DNA of 64,000 nt from CAXXFQ01 sp963674475 (GTDB taxonomy: Bacteria > Planctomycetota > Planctomycetia > Pirellulales > Thermoguttaceae): positions 372,001 through 436,000 of the forward strand of contig CAXXFQ010000024.1 of NCBI GenBank assembly GCA_963674475.2, written 5' to 3'. Of the stretch, positions 52,622 through 60,850 are shown piece after piece (position 1 is the stretch's first letter; the number at the start of each line of letters is the position of its first letter). Made by a program: the position numbers and the translations under genes. The notes beneath the pieces are model-generated. The model saw nothing but the letters and a program-made list of their open reading frames with translations. It searched no databases and was not told where the DNA came from.

Positions 52622-53980
52622 ATGGATCAGTCTAAATTAATCGAGCAGTTGGGGCAAGCAGACGCCAGAGAAACGGGCGGGATTTTCCGCGAGTATCTTC
52701 GAGGCGCGGTCCGCGCTATGATCGCCGACGTCATGGGCGCCGAGGTCGACGAGCTTTGCGGCGTCAAGTATCACCCGGATATCGAAGCCGAACATCAACG
52801 TGCGGGAAGCGCGGACGGCTTGGTTGTCTGGCAACGGCAACGGGAGAACGTTCTTGATTTCGACATAGCTAATGACCCGTTTGCAGGGCTTTCGAACGCA
52901 GAAGGGGGCATTGACAATGCGGCCCTCATTAAGCGGCCGCGGGTGCGGCGGAAGAGGGAAAATGGTTCGAGCGAGGAAGTCCGGTTGAAGTCGTACGAGT
53001 CGGCTCGGCGGCGAGAGGAACTTCACACCATGGTCTTTCGCGAGTTGAGGGCAGGCGTGAGTTCACGCAAAATTTCCGACGTGCATCCCGAGTCGCCCGG
53101 CGTGAGCAAGTCGAACGTTTCACGGCTTTGGATCGAGGCGGGCGCCAAGCAGATTGCCGAACTTCGAAGCCGCGATATCGCCTCGCGCGATTGGCTGGTG
53201 ATGATGTTCGACGGGATTGTGCTTTCGAAGGAGCAGACGGCGATCGTGGCGATTGGCGTTGCGTCGGGCGGAACGAAGCACGTGCTCGACTTCGCGATGG
53301 GAAGTACGGAAAATTACGAGGTCTGCCGCGATTTGGTGGGACGGATCGTCGCACGCGATTTTGCACCGAAGCGTCGTCTGCTCGTGGTGCTCGACGGGAG
53401 CGCGGCTCTGAAAAAAGCGGCGTTGAAGTTCTTTCCGAACGCAGTGATTCAGCGTTGCTTGGTCCACAAGGAGCACAATCTTTGCGGGTATTTGTCGAAG
53501 CGGGATTGGGGCGAGGTGGGGCGGCTCTTCAAACGGCTTCGCGACGTGCAAGGCAAGGAGGCGGCCGAGGAGGTGTATGCCGAACTCGAAACGTTTTTGT
53601 CCGGAAAGAATGCGGAGGCGTTGAAGAGCTTTCATGAGGCGGGCGCGGAACTAATCGCGTTACATTCGCTTGAGGTTCCGGCAACGCTCCACAAGAGTTT
53701 GTTGAGCACGAACCTGATCGAGAATTCGTTTCGTAACACGCGTCGGAAGCTTGGTCATGTGACACGATTTCGAGCTGAGACGGACCAGGCATCGCGCTGG
53801 TTGGCGTTTGCCCTTTTAGAGGTAGAGAAGGGTTTTCGTCGGCTTCAAGGTTGGCGGGACCTGCCGTCGTTGGCCGAGGCCTTGGAGCGTCCTCCCGAAG
53901 CATCGCGATCGACTCTGGCGCCAGAAAGAAGGCTCAGTAACATAACAACCCAGGAGCCAAAAATCATTTTTAACAATTAA
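52622..53980 (+). CDS. IS256-family transposase (second type)
   Basis: 452 aa, slightly long for the family. DDE residues are in LVMMFDGIVLSKEQ, LLVVLDGSAALKKA and LLSTNLIENSFRNTRRK, and the HKEHNLCGYL segment is present. The N-terminal region includes GVKYHPDIEAEHQRAGS and later KRPRVRRKRENGSSEEVRLK. Between them lies an unusual stretch (residues ~80-107, NVLDFDIANDPFAGL...). GGGAG lies upstream of ATG 52622. The higher GC content contrasts with the AT-rich neighbours, marking it as a newcomer. Clear terminal inverted repeats were not found; TTGTTAAAAAT occurs in inverted orientation near 52522 and 53965 and could be involved. Confidence 0.88.
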   Translation: MDQSKLIEQLGQADARETGGIFREYLRGAVRAMIADVMGAEVDELCGVKYHPDIEAEHQRAGSADGLVVWQRQRENVLDFDIANDPFAGLSNAEGGIDNAALIKRPRVRRKRENGSSEEVRLKSYESARRREELHTMVFRELRAGVSSRKISDVHPESPGVSKSNVSRLWIEAGAKQIAELRSRDIASRDWLVMMFDGIVLSKEQTAIVAIGVASGGTKHVLDFAMGSTENYEVCRDLVGRIVARDFAPKRRLLVVLDGSAALKKAALKFFPNAVIQRCLVHKEHNLCGYLSKRDWGEVGRLFKRLRDVQGKEAAEEVYAELETFLSGKNAEALKSFHEAGAELIALHSLEVPATLHKSLLSTNLIENSFRNTRRKLGHVTRFRAETDQASRWLAFALLEVEKGFRRLQGWRDLPSLAEALERPPEASRSTLAPERRLSNITTQEPKIIFNN

Positions 53981-54190
53981 AGGGACATCCCCCCTTTTCA
54001 GTTTGATGGTGAACACATGAAGCAAGCTGAAATTTACGAAAATAATGGTAATTCGACAAGGCCTGTAAAAGTGCTTAACTGTTCCAAAAACTGCTTGGTC
54101 CTTGAGTAACCCCAGCTTCCATACTGTTAGCGCAAGCTCAAAACCAAATACATACACTCATCACCCTCTGGCCCGAAATGGGAGCACTTT

Positions 54191-55603
54191 ATGCCTGCTG
54201 AGAAATATGCTTCAAAAGATAATAGCAACGGGCGTCAATCTCTTTCTCCGGCTATGCGTGGCAGGTTGGAAAAGCTTTATGAGCACGCGACAGCCAAATC
54301 GCTTAAAGCGAAAGACCCCGATTACATTGCCGAAATGCTTGCTCAATGCGTCCTGGGCGATCCGGGCAACAAAGAGTATATTTCTGCATACATCGAAAAC
54401 CTATCCAAAAAATATGGCAACAACAAAAAAGGTTGCTCGCTAGCGAAATTCAAGAAGTTGGGTGCGCGCTCTGCTCTGAAAAAAGCCCTGGATAATCAGC
54501 AGTGGAAAGAAGTAATCAAGTACGGCCTGGAATTGCTAATGGTGAATCCGTGGAACATACCAGCATTGACCGGGATGGCCATGGCGACGAAGAGATTGGG
54601 GCATCTTCAAAGTGAACTTTTCTACTTAAAGACAGCACTCATTGGGTCACCAAGGGATCCCGCATGCAATCGTCTCATGGCTAAGGCCCTTGCGGAACGC
54701 GGACGTATCGACCAGGCAATTGACTTTTGGCACCGCGTGGAGGAAGTTTTGCCTGACAATGAGGAGGCAGAGAAAGCGATTGGGGATCTTTCACTCAAGA
54801 AAGTCGTGTCGCGTGAAGATCTCGATGTGCCCACCGAAAATGATGTCGTTGTGAAAAAGATTCGTTTTAAAGCCAAGCAACGTGAGGAAATGGCCCGTAC
54901 GGAAAAGATTCAGCAAATGATTGATGAAGAACCTGACAATGTCGATCATTATCTTGACCTTGCCCAGATCCTTCTCAATGAGGAACGTTATGGGGACGCT
55001 GAAGACGCCTTGCGTCGGGCATATGAAAACTCTGAAGGTGATCCCGATATCCTGGAACGCTGGGATGATGTCCAGCTTCGCCATCTGCGACAGAGAGTTA
55101 TGCACACAGAAGACGCTTCAGAAAAGAAGCGGCTTCAGCAAGCATTTTTTGCAAAGGACTTGGAAGTTTGCGGTAGACGTGTAAAACGATATCCGGGAAA
55201 CTTCCGTTTCAGGTTTGACTTGGGCTTTCGCTTCATGATGGCCAGGCGGTATCCTGAAGCAATTGAGCAACTGCAAATTGCAAAAAAGGATTCTACCCGA
55301 ACAGGAGTCGCCATGCTTGCGTTGGGACAATGCTTCCAACAACTCAAGCAATATCCACTGGCGATGAGCCACTACGAAGCAGCGATTCGGGGAATTCCGG
55401 ATCACGACACTTGCAACAGGAAACAAGCCCTGCACCTGGGTGGTCGTCTTGCAATAGTTCTCAACGACATTGACACCGCCGAAACGCATCTTACGGCACT
55501 GGCTTCTCTGGATTTCAACTACAAGGATTGCACTGTTTTACTGGAAAAGATCAGCAATCATCGTGAACAACACGGAAACGCAGCCCCCATGGATCAAAGC
55601 TAA
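54191..55603 (+). CDS. TPR-repeat protein
   Basis: 470 aa, soluble, no signal peptide. GGGAG precedes ATG 54191. Helical repeats of the TPR type are recognisable: QQWKEVIKYGLELLMVNPWN, ALTGMAMATKRLGHLQSELF, DPACNRLMAKALAERGRIDQ, DNVDHYLDLAQILLNEERYG and RFDLGFRFMMARRYPEAIEQ. A charged linker (KAKQREEMARTEKIQQMID) sits in the middle. TPR proteins act as scaffolds for protein complexes; no enzymatic domain is seen. Planctomycetes often carry such proteins near ribosomal or secretion genes, but nothing here fixes its partner. Confidence 0.75.
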   Translation: MPAEKYASKDNSNGRQSLSPAMRGRLEKLYEHATAKSLKAKDPDYIAEMLAQCVLGDPGNKEYISAYIENLSKKYGNNKKGCSLAKFKKLGARSALKKALDNQQWKEVIKYGLELLMVNPWNIPALTGMAMATKRLGHLQSELFYLKTALIGSPRDPACNRLMAKALAERGRIDQAIDFWHRVEEVLPDNEEAEKAIGDLSLKKVVSREDLDVPTENDVVVKKIRFKAKQREEMARTEKIQQMIDEEPDNVDHYLDLAQILLNEERYGDAEDALRRAYENSEGDPDILERWDDVQLRHLRQRVMHTEDASEKKRLQQAFFAKDLEVCGRRVKRYPGNFRFRFDLGFRFMMARRYPEAIEQLQIAKKDSTRTGVAMLALGQCFQQLKQYPLAMSHYEAAIRGIPDHDTCNRKQALHLGGRLAIVLNDIDTAETHLTALASLDFNYKDCTVLLEKISNHREQHGNAAPMDQS

Positions 55604-55714
55604 TCTCCCTTTATTCGCTGCTCATAAGGGCCATGGCTGGAAAGAATAAGTATATCAATTGCTCCCAAAAAGCATAATTCTGAATACTACCTATAAGAAC
55701 TGCAGGAAGAACAC

Positions 55715-55954
55715 ATGGATAACAACGAGAAAACAGGTTTTCGCCTCGGTATAGAAGGTTGGTTACTTCTGGCGAGTGTCGTCTTGCTGGTGTGTGGGCT
55801 TATCACGCCAGTGTGGAACGGTCTGGCATGGTCGGCCTCCAGTATCATCTGGTATGCGGACGTTCGGAATTGGTCGCGGGTTGGGTGGTTTGTGGCTAAT
55901 TTGATTGTGGTGGTGGCTCTATTTTCGATCATTGCTATGAGGGATCGGAAGTAA
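55715..55954 (+). CDS. Small two-helix membrane protein (79 aa)
   Basis: ATG 55715 follows AGGAAG. Two transmembrane helices (WLLLASVVLLVCGLITPVW and VGWFVANLIVVVALFSIIAM) flank a short Trp-rich loop, and the protein ends MRDRK. It is 60 bases ahead of the DUF1559 gene on the same strand and may be co-transcribed. No family is recognised. Confidence 0.6.
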   Translation: MDNNEKTGFRLGIEGWLLLASVVLLVCGLITPVWNGLAWSASSIIWYADVRNWSRVGWFVANLIVVVALFSIIAMRDRK

Positions 55955-56014
55955 GGGGGTGCGTGGTTGGGCGGGGGTTTTGAAAATCTTTTCTTCTTTT
56001 CTAAGGGGTATGTG

Positions 56015-57025
56015 ATGAAGACTCGATGTCGACGGTTTCGTGGGTTTAGCTTGGTTGAGCTTTTGGTGGTGATTGCGATTATTGGACTGATGGTCCAGAT
56101 GATGCTCCCGGCGGTACAGATGTCTCGGGAGGCGGCGCGTAATACGAGTTGTCAAAATCATCTGCGTCAACTGGCGATGGCGGCGGTCCATCACGAATCG
56201 ACGCATGGGCATTTTCCGAGCGGGGGATGGGGACGGATGTGGACGGGGGATCCGGATCGTGGGGTTGGGGCGAATCAGCCGGGAAGTTGGTGCTATCAAC
56301 TCCTGCCGTTCCTTGAACAGGAACATCTCTACAAGTTGGGAGCGGGCGAAGAATGGGAAACCAAAATCGAGTCGGCCCGGCGTCTTTGCGAAACTCCATT
56401 GCCGGTGTTCAACTGCCCAACCCGACGGCCATGCAAAACCTATCGATTTTGGCCGAGCCAAGATCAAGTGCCGGGGAATTACGCCAACCCGGAAATGGTC
56501 GCCAAGACCTGCTATGCGGCCAACGGAGGGGACATTTGCCCTCAAGGGAGCAATAAAGGTCCGGTGACTTACGAACAAGCGGATCAGGGACAGTATGAAT
56601 GGATCGATGCTTCCGAGTTCAAGGGGGTGGTTTTTCAGCGAAGTGAAATTACCTGCCAACAGATCTCAGACGGACTCAGCTCGACCTATCTTTTTGGAGA
56701 AAAACATTGCAATTGCTTTACCGATTACGATCCCGGCGACAATCAATCAATGTACCACGGACACGATGCGGACACGATTCGCTACACCTACACTCGACAC
56801 GACAACGAAGCCTTGCCTAACCCGGACACGCATGCTTCCGATTCAGAAAGATACTTAGCTGACTTACGCCACTATGCATGGGGGTCTTCTCACCCACACA
56901 CATTCAACATGAGTTTTTGCGACGGATCGGTCCACAGCATCCCGTTTTTAATCGATTTCACCGTTCACCAGAGATTGGCAAATCGTCGTGATGGAAAAAC
57001 CGTCGACATGACCGAATTGAAATAG
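56015..57025 (+). CDS. DUF1559 pseudopilin-like protein
   Basis: 336 aa from ATG 56015 (AAGGGG upstream). The type IV prepilin motif is clear: RRFRG at residues 6-10, then FSLVELLVVIAIIGLMVQMM with Glu at +5 after the predicted cleavage at G10/F11. The body has the DUF1559 order: SCQNHLRQLAMAAVHHESTH, HFPSGGWG, SWCYQLLPFLEQEHLYK, FNCPTRR, YAANGGD, then a C-terminal HTFNMSFCDGSVHSIPF (H-x-G/DG-type motif). These pseudopilins are greatly expanded in planctomycetes and probably lie in the periplasm or on surface fibres. It is upstream of two secreted hydrolases, possibly sharing an export route. Confidence 0.9.
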   Translation: MKTRCRRFRGFSLVELLVVIAIIGLMVQMMLPAVQMSREAARNTSCQNHLRQLAMAAVHHESTHGHFPSGGWGRMWTGDPDRGVGANQPGSWCYQLLPFLEQEHLYKLGAGEEWETKIESARRLCETPLPVFNCPTRRPCKTYRFWPSQDQVPGNYANPEMVAKTCYAANGGDICPQGSNKGPVTYEQADQGQYEWIDASEFKGVVFQRSEITCQQISDGLSSTYLFGEKHCNCFTDYDPGDNQSMYHGHDADTIRYTYTRHDNEALPNPDTHASDSERYLADLRHYAWGSSHPHTFNMSFCDGSVHSIPFLIDFTVHQRLANRRDGKTVDMTELK

Positions 57026-57081
57026 GACTTAATCTCCAACTCAAACGAACTTACAAATATCGATCTTGGCAAAAGATTATC

Positions 57082-58080
57082 ATGGCACACATCACGACCT
57101 CATTATTTCTCATTGCGGCCACGCTGTCGAGCGTCTCGGACTCCAAGGTAGTCGAAATCTTTCAGCCGCGAGAGTATCAATATACGGGCGGCCGCTACGA
57201 TAACGAAACGATAAAATATCGGCTCTTCGTACCACAGCCACTTGAGTCGGGCAAAAAGTATCCCCTCCTACTCTGGCTGCACGGCGCGGGAGATGGCGGA
57301 ACGGACAATAAGACCCAACTTGTCCATATGCAACATCATTTTCAGGACACGAAGCATCTGGAGCGTTATCCGTTTTTCGTTCTGGCGACGCAATGCCCGG
57401 CAGACAACCGCGATTGGGGGCATTCCATGGTCAGTGCGACAGAGTCCCCCTCGGGCAAGGACGACGCGCCCATTACCATTGCAATGGAAATACTCGACAG
57501 CCTCATCAAAGAATATCCGATCGACAAGGACCGCGTTTATCTCTTGGGAATTTCGGCGGGAGGAACCGCGGTATGGGAAACAGTCTTACGCTATCCAAAT
57601 CGATTTGCTGCCATCAGCCCGATTTCGTCGACCGGCATGAGCGACTTTTCTCATCTCGAGCGATTCAAAAACACGCCGGTCTGGGCGTTTAATTGTACCT
57701 ACGATTCCGGTACGCCGATTGGAAAAGTTCGCCAAACGGTCCAAAGCATAAATCAAGCGGGTGGGGGTGCCCATCTCACTGAATTTCCCAGCAACTCCCA
57801 CAAAAGTTGGATCCCCGCATTACGGGAATGCAAGGTCGTCGATTGGATGCTCAAACAACAGCGTGGCAAGCGATGTTGGGTAAAGCCATACCGCAAGCCT
57901 TGGAAAGCAAGCGAAATCGCGATGCAAGGAGGAGTCGTCGCTTGTATCGCCTTGATCGGGATTGCCGTCTGGCGTCAGAAGCGAGCGAAAAAGGCGGCTT
58001 CTTCGAAAGAAACAGAAAACGAGACAACCGACCTCGCCTCCGACGGATTTTCAAACGGAGAGGGCGACCATGTCTCGTAA
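57082..58080 (+). CDS. Exported alpha/beta hydrolase (esterase/depolymerase-like) with C-terminal anchor
   Basis: 332 aa. A signal peptide (MAHITTSLFLIAATLSSV) is followed by an alpha/beta hydrolase of the phospholipase/carboxylesterase or PHB-depolymerase-like type. The oxyanion segment is PLLLWLHGAGDGG, the nucleophile elbow GISAGG (S158), and the likely catalytic His is in FPSNSHKSW. A transmembrane helix near residue 285-302 (GGVVACIALIGIAVW) and a charged cytoplasmic tail anchor it. Its stop overlaps the next hydrolase start by 11 bases (58070-58080), so the two are translationally coupled. It is likely to cleave ester bonds on polysaccharide or lipid at the cell envelope. Confidence 0.8.
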   Translation: MAHITTSLFLIAATLSSVSDSKVVEIFQPREYQYTGGRYDNETIKYRLFVPQPLESGKKYPLLLWLHGAGDGGTDNKTQLVHMQHHFQDTKHLERYPFFVLATQCPADNRDWGHSMVSATESPSGKDDAPITIAMEILDSLIKEYPIDKDRVYLLGISAGGTAVWETVLRYPNRFAAISPISSTGMSDFSHLERFKNTPVWAFNCTYDSGTPIGKVRQTVQSINQAGGGAHLTEFPSNSHKSWIPALRECKVVDWMLKQQRGKRCWVKPYRKPWKASEIAMQGGVVACIALIGIAVWRQKRAKKAASSKETENETTDLASDGFSNGEGDHVS

Positions 58081-58816
58081 AGGATGGATTTTCCTTCTGT
58101 CGATCTGCTTTGTCGGGACGCTGACCGGGCTGGCGGTGCGAATGTGGCTCGACGTTCGTTCACTGCCATCAGCACAAGTCGATCCGGTCTGTTCGGCCTG
58201 GGCGAACCCTTTTTCCTACTTGATCTATCGGCCGGAAGGGTATTGTCAAGCGGGGCCAAGCTTTCCGTTGATCGTCTTTTTGCACGGAGCAGGCGAGACC
58301 GGAAGCGATCTTGACAAACTCAAAGGGCCATGTCTGACTGACTACATCGACGGGGTCGAGCCGTTTCCGTTTGTCGTCGTCTCGCCACAAACGCCCGAAC
58401 ACGGCTGGAAGCCGGAACTCCTGGATCGGTTTTTGGAGACGGTACTGAAACAATGGAACGTGGACACGAATCGGGTATATCTCAGCGGTTTCAGCATGGG
58501 AGGACGAGGTGCGTGGAGTTGGGCGGCCCACTCTCCGCAGCGGTTTGCCGCTGTGGTTCCCTTGGCCGGGGTTGGCTGTCCGGAAGAGGCGGAACAACTC
58601 AAAAATCTACCGATTCGAGTCTTTCACGGTGAAGAGGATGACATCATCGATAAAAAGTATTCCGAAGAGATGTACGAGGCACTCAAGCCCCTCGGCACCG
58701 ATATCCAATTGACCATTTTCCGAGGGGTCAAACACGGCTGCCGCTTGCACACCTATAGCAACCCAAAACTGTTCGAGTGGCTACTCAAACAACGTCGCAC
58801 GCAAAAGGACAACTGA
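58070..58816 (+). CDS. Membrane-anchored alpha/beta hydrolase, paralogue of the preceding gene
   Basis: 248 aa from ATG 58070, which overlaps the end of the upstream hydrolase. An N-terminal membrane helix or signal (GWIFLLSICFVGTLTGLAV) is followed by the same hydrolase fold. The oxyanion segment is PLIVFLHGAGETGS, the nucleophile GFSMGG (S142), the acid in HGEEDDIID (about D190) and the His in VKHGCRLH (H222). It is a complete triad and shorter than its neighbour, without the C-terminal anchor. The pair probably arose by tandem duplication. A glycosyltransferase follows after 43 bases. Confidence 0.82.
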   Translation: MSRKGWIFLLSICFVGTLTGLAVRMWLDVRSLPSAQVDPVCSAWANPFSYLIYRPEGYCQAGPSFPLIVFLHGAGETGSDLDKLKGPCLTDYIDGVEPFPFVVVSPQTPEHGWKPELLDRFLETVLKQWNVDTNRVYLSGFSMGGRGAWSWAAHSPQRFAAVVPLAGVGCPEEAEQLKNLPIRVFHGEEDDIIDKKYSEEMYEALKPLGTDIQLTIFRGVKHGCRLHTYSNPKLFEWLLKQRRTQKDN

Positions 58817-58859
58817 CAACCATCACAAGTCAACCGATTCCGGTCAGGGGCAATATTCC

Positions 58860-59723
58860 ATGATGATGCACCGTTCACCTTCTTCCGATCCTCTCGAAAA
58901 CCGACTTCTCGAACCTCGCGTGATACCGGCATTATCCCCTTCCAAAGAATATCCGGATGTGGAGGCGGCGTTTCGACTGTTGGGGGAGGCGAACGCCCGA
59001 CGACTGGGAATCTATCCGATCCCTTCGGATTTGTGCCTTTCGATCGTTGTTCCGATCTTCAATGAAGAGGCGACACTGCGTGAGATTGTCGAGCGGATCC
59101 AGGCAGTCCCTATCCCTAAGCAGATCATCCTAGTTGACGACGGCAGCACCGACAGGACCCGAGCGATTCTGGTCGAAATCGAGTCGGAGGATACGATCGA
59201 GGTCATCTACCAAGATAGCAACCAGGGCAAGGGGGCGGCCGTCCGTGCCGGGTTCGAGCGTGCCCGGGGCGATATCGTCCTGATCCAAGACGCCGACCTG
59301 GAGTACGATCCGAATCAATACCTGTACCTGATCCAGCCGGTCGTCGAAGGGCGTGCCGATGTGGTTTACGGGTCGCGATTCCTCTTCGGCGGCTCGCATC
59401 GCGTCCTCTATTTTTGGCATTACGTCGCCAACCGAATGCTGACGACTTTCTCAAACATGCTAACCGACTTGAACCTGACCGACATGGAGACCTGCTACAA
59501 GATCTTCCGTCGCGAGGTGATCGAATCGATCCGCCCGACACTCAAGCAGAACCGTTTCGGCATCGAGCCGGAGCTGACCGCCAAAGTCGCCCGACGCGGC
59601 TATCGGGTTTACGAACTGGGCATCTCGTACAACGGCCGCACGTACCAAGCCGGGAAAAAGATCGGCCTCCGCGACGCTTTCGCCGCCCTCTGGAGCATCG
59701 CTCGCTACTGGTGGAAAGATTGA
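58860..59723 (+). CDS. Glycosyltransferase family 2 (polyprenyl-phosphate sugar transferase-like)
   Basis: 287 aa; ATG 58860 or 58863, with AGGGGC upstream. The GT-A fold motifs are complete: LSIVVPIFNEEATLREIVER, IILVDDGSTDRT (D93, D94), NQGKGAAVRAGFERARGDIV and LIQDADLEYDP (DAD at 144-146, metal binding), then YGSRFLFGG and DMETCYKIFRREVI. This is the dolichyl-phosphate-mannose-synthase-like group; there are no C-terminal membrane helices. It probably makes a lipid-linked sugar, a donor of the kind used by GT39-type enzymes such as the one at 50575. That link is inference. Confidence 0.88.
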   Translation: MMMHRSPSSDPLENRLLEPRVIPALSPSKEYPDVEAAFRLLGEANARRLGIYPIPSDLCLSIVVPIFNEEATLREIVERIQAVPIPKQIILVDDGSTDRTRAILVEIESEDTIEVIYQDSNQGKGAAVRAGFERARGDIVLIQDADLEYDPNQYLYLIQPVVEGRADVVYGSRFLFGGSHRVLYFWHYVANRMLTTFSNMLTDLNLTDMETCYKIFRREVIESIRPTLKQNRFGIEPELTAKVARRGYRVYELGISYNGRTYQAGKKIGLRDAFAALWSIARYWWKD

Positions 59724-59726
59724 AAC

Positions 59727-59945
59727 TCACCACAGCCCGACCGGACACCGCTCGGTCGCCATTCTTGCTTTATTGAACAAGGCGGCTCGCTTTCGATTGA
59801 CGCGGCAGCCGCAGAGGTTGCACCCGGCGTTGTTGTAGTTTTCGCACGTCTTGCAGATGGCAAGAATCGCCTCGACCTCTTCGTCGCTACGGCTCGGCCA
59901 ACCTGCCGAACTCCAGCGGGCGCTCGCGGCGGCCCTTCGGCTCCA
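59727..59945 (-). pseudogene. C-terminal fragment of a Cys-motif protein truncated by the dispersed repeat
   Basis: The minus frame ending at 59727 encodes SRSDEEVEAILAICKTCENY, NNAGCNLCGCRVNRKRAALF and NKARMATERCPVGLW. The pattern CxxC...CxxCxC...ATE(R/H)CP.G.W is a recurrent C-terminal module of planctomycete proteins (resembling DUF6171), probably metal-binding. Upstream (toward 60062) the same frame passes into the dispersed repeat, which replaces the native N-terminus. A chimeric 111-codon frame results (start ATG at 60062), but there is no evidence it is expressed. Confidence 0.55.
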
Positions 59946-60553
59946 TAGACCGATGCCCTGGTTTTCTATCTCTTTACTCTGTCTATAGTTAGAGAGAGAT
60001 CTAAAAATGGGGTGCCCATATTGGTACAACGGACTTGGGTACTGATGGGCAAAGTTTTCCACGAAAGCCTGGGTTTTCCGGGCTTTTTCTTGGCAATGCG
60101 AAACGGATAGAGCCGTTTTTCTCGAGATTTTCGCTAGCGTGAGCGGTAGAGTCCGCCTCTCAGAGCATCGGTCTGGGATATCTGCTTGTGGTCCCGACTT
60201 GAGCGAATTCGAATTGTCATTTTTGTCGGGTCAGACTGACCTAAAACCATCGACTCTCACTTGGAACCGCATGAAGGCTTTTTTGGGCGGCGATTTCAGT
60301 GGGGTGCAATTGCCTGTCATCCGGTTAACCCTTGGCGAGACAAAGCGGTGAAGGCGATTTTTCAATCGGTCTTTTTGGCAGTGGCGGCAAATCTGGGCCT
60401 CTATCGCAAGCCTAATCTTACCAGAGCCACCTCTCAAGCTCCATTGCTGCTTGGCAACGGGAGAACGCTTGATCACCCTCCCGCCAGTATTCCTGGTTCG
60501 CATGCTGACTCCCCCCAATCAATCGCCGCCGCTTGAGCTGTCGCATCCGGTCC
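59946..60553 (+). repeat. Composite dispersed repeat, copy 4 (most complete)
   Basis: The A half occupies 59947-60174 between AGACCGATGC and its inverted copy GCATCGGTCT; the B half occupies 60175-60553. A holds a short frame ending MGKVFHESLGFPGFFLAMRN and a stop, overlapping a terminator-like hairpin AGCCTGG/CCGGGCT with a T-run (about 60073-60092). B contains the conserved segment around GACTTGAGCGAATTCG and the CAGTCTGACC block. The left end abuts a truncated gene. Confidence 0.8.
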
Positions 60554-60603
60554 CCCCCTCCGATCGCCAAAGGAAATTCACCCCCAAGCAACCATTATCC
60601 CAA

Positions 60604-60645
60604 GGCCAAAAACCAAACCAACAACGCACTTCCTGGAGCGGTTAC
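60604..60645 (-). repeat. Short dispersed repeat, copy c
   Basis: Reverse complement of the segment at 42374-42415, with only a few differences (GTAACCGCTCCAGGAAGTGC on the minus strand). It lies ~50 bases beyond the end of the composite repeat. Confidence 0.6.
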
Positions 60646-60784
60646 TCTATTTCCGCGGGAAAAAAGGCGACTCTCGCCCGTCTGTCAGATTAGCCTGTAG
60701 CGATACATTGGTTGATTTCACCTTGCTCCCAACTTCTGGGGGATTTTGTTTTTTTTCGGCTACTTTATTCGATTGCCACTTGAC

Positions 60785-60820
60785 GATCGATAGACCAATA
60801 TCGATAATTAGGTATCGATA
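60785..60820. promoter_or_regulatory. Three TATCGATA-type boxes at exact 14-bp spacing
   Basis: GATCGATA (60785-60792), TATCGATA (60799-60806) and TATCGATA (60813-60820) are separated by six bases each, upstream of rex. The helical spacing and self-complementary boxes suggest cooperative binding of a regulator. They do not match the known Rex operator, so the binding protein is unknown. Confidence 0.5.
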
Positions 60821-60850
60821 AAGCAAGTAGCAATACAGGAAGTATGATCT

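Noticed and set aside
60785..60820. Rex operator upstream of rex
   Set aside because: The boxes are TATCGATA, not the TTGTGA/TCACAA-type Rex site; reported instead as an unknown array.
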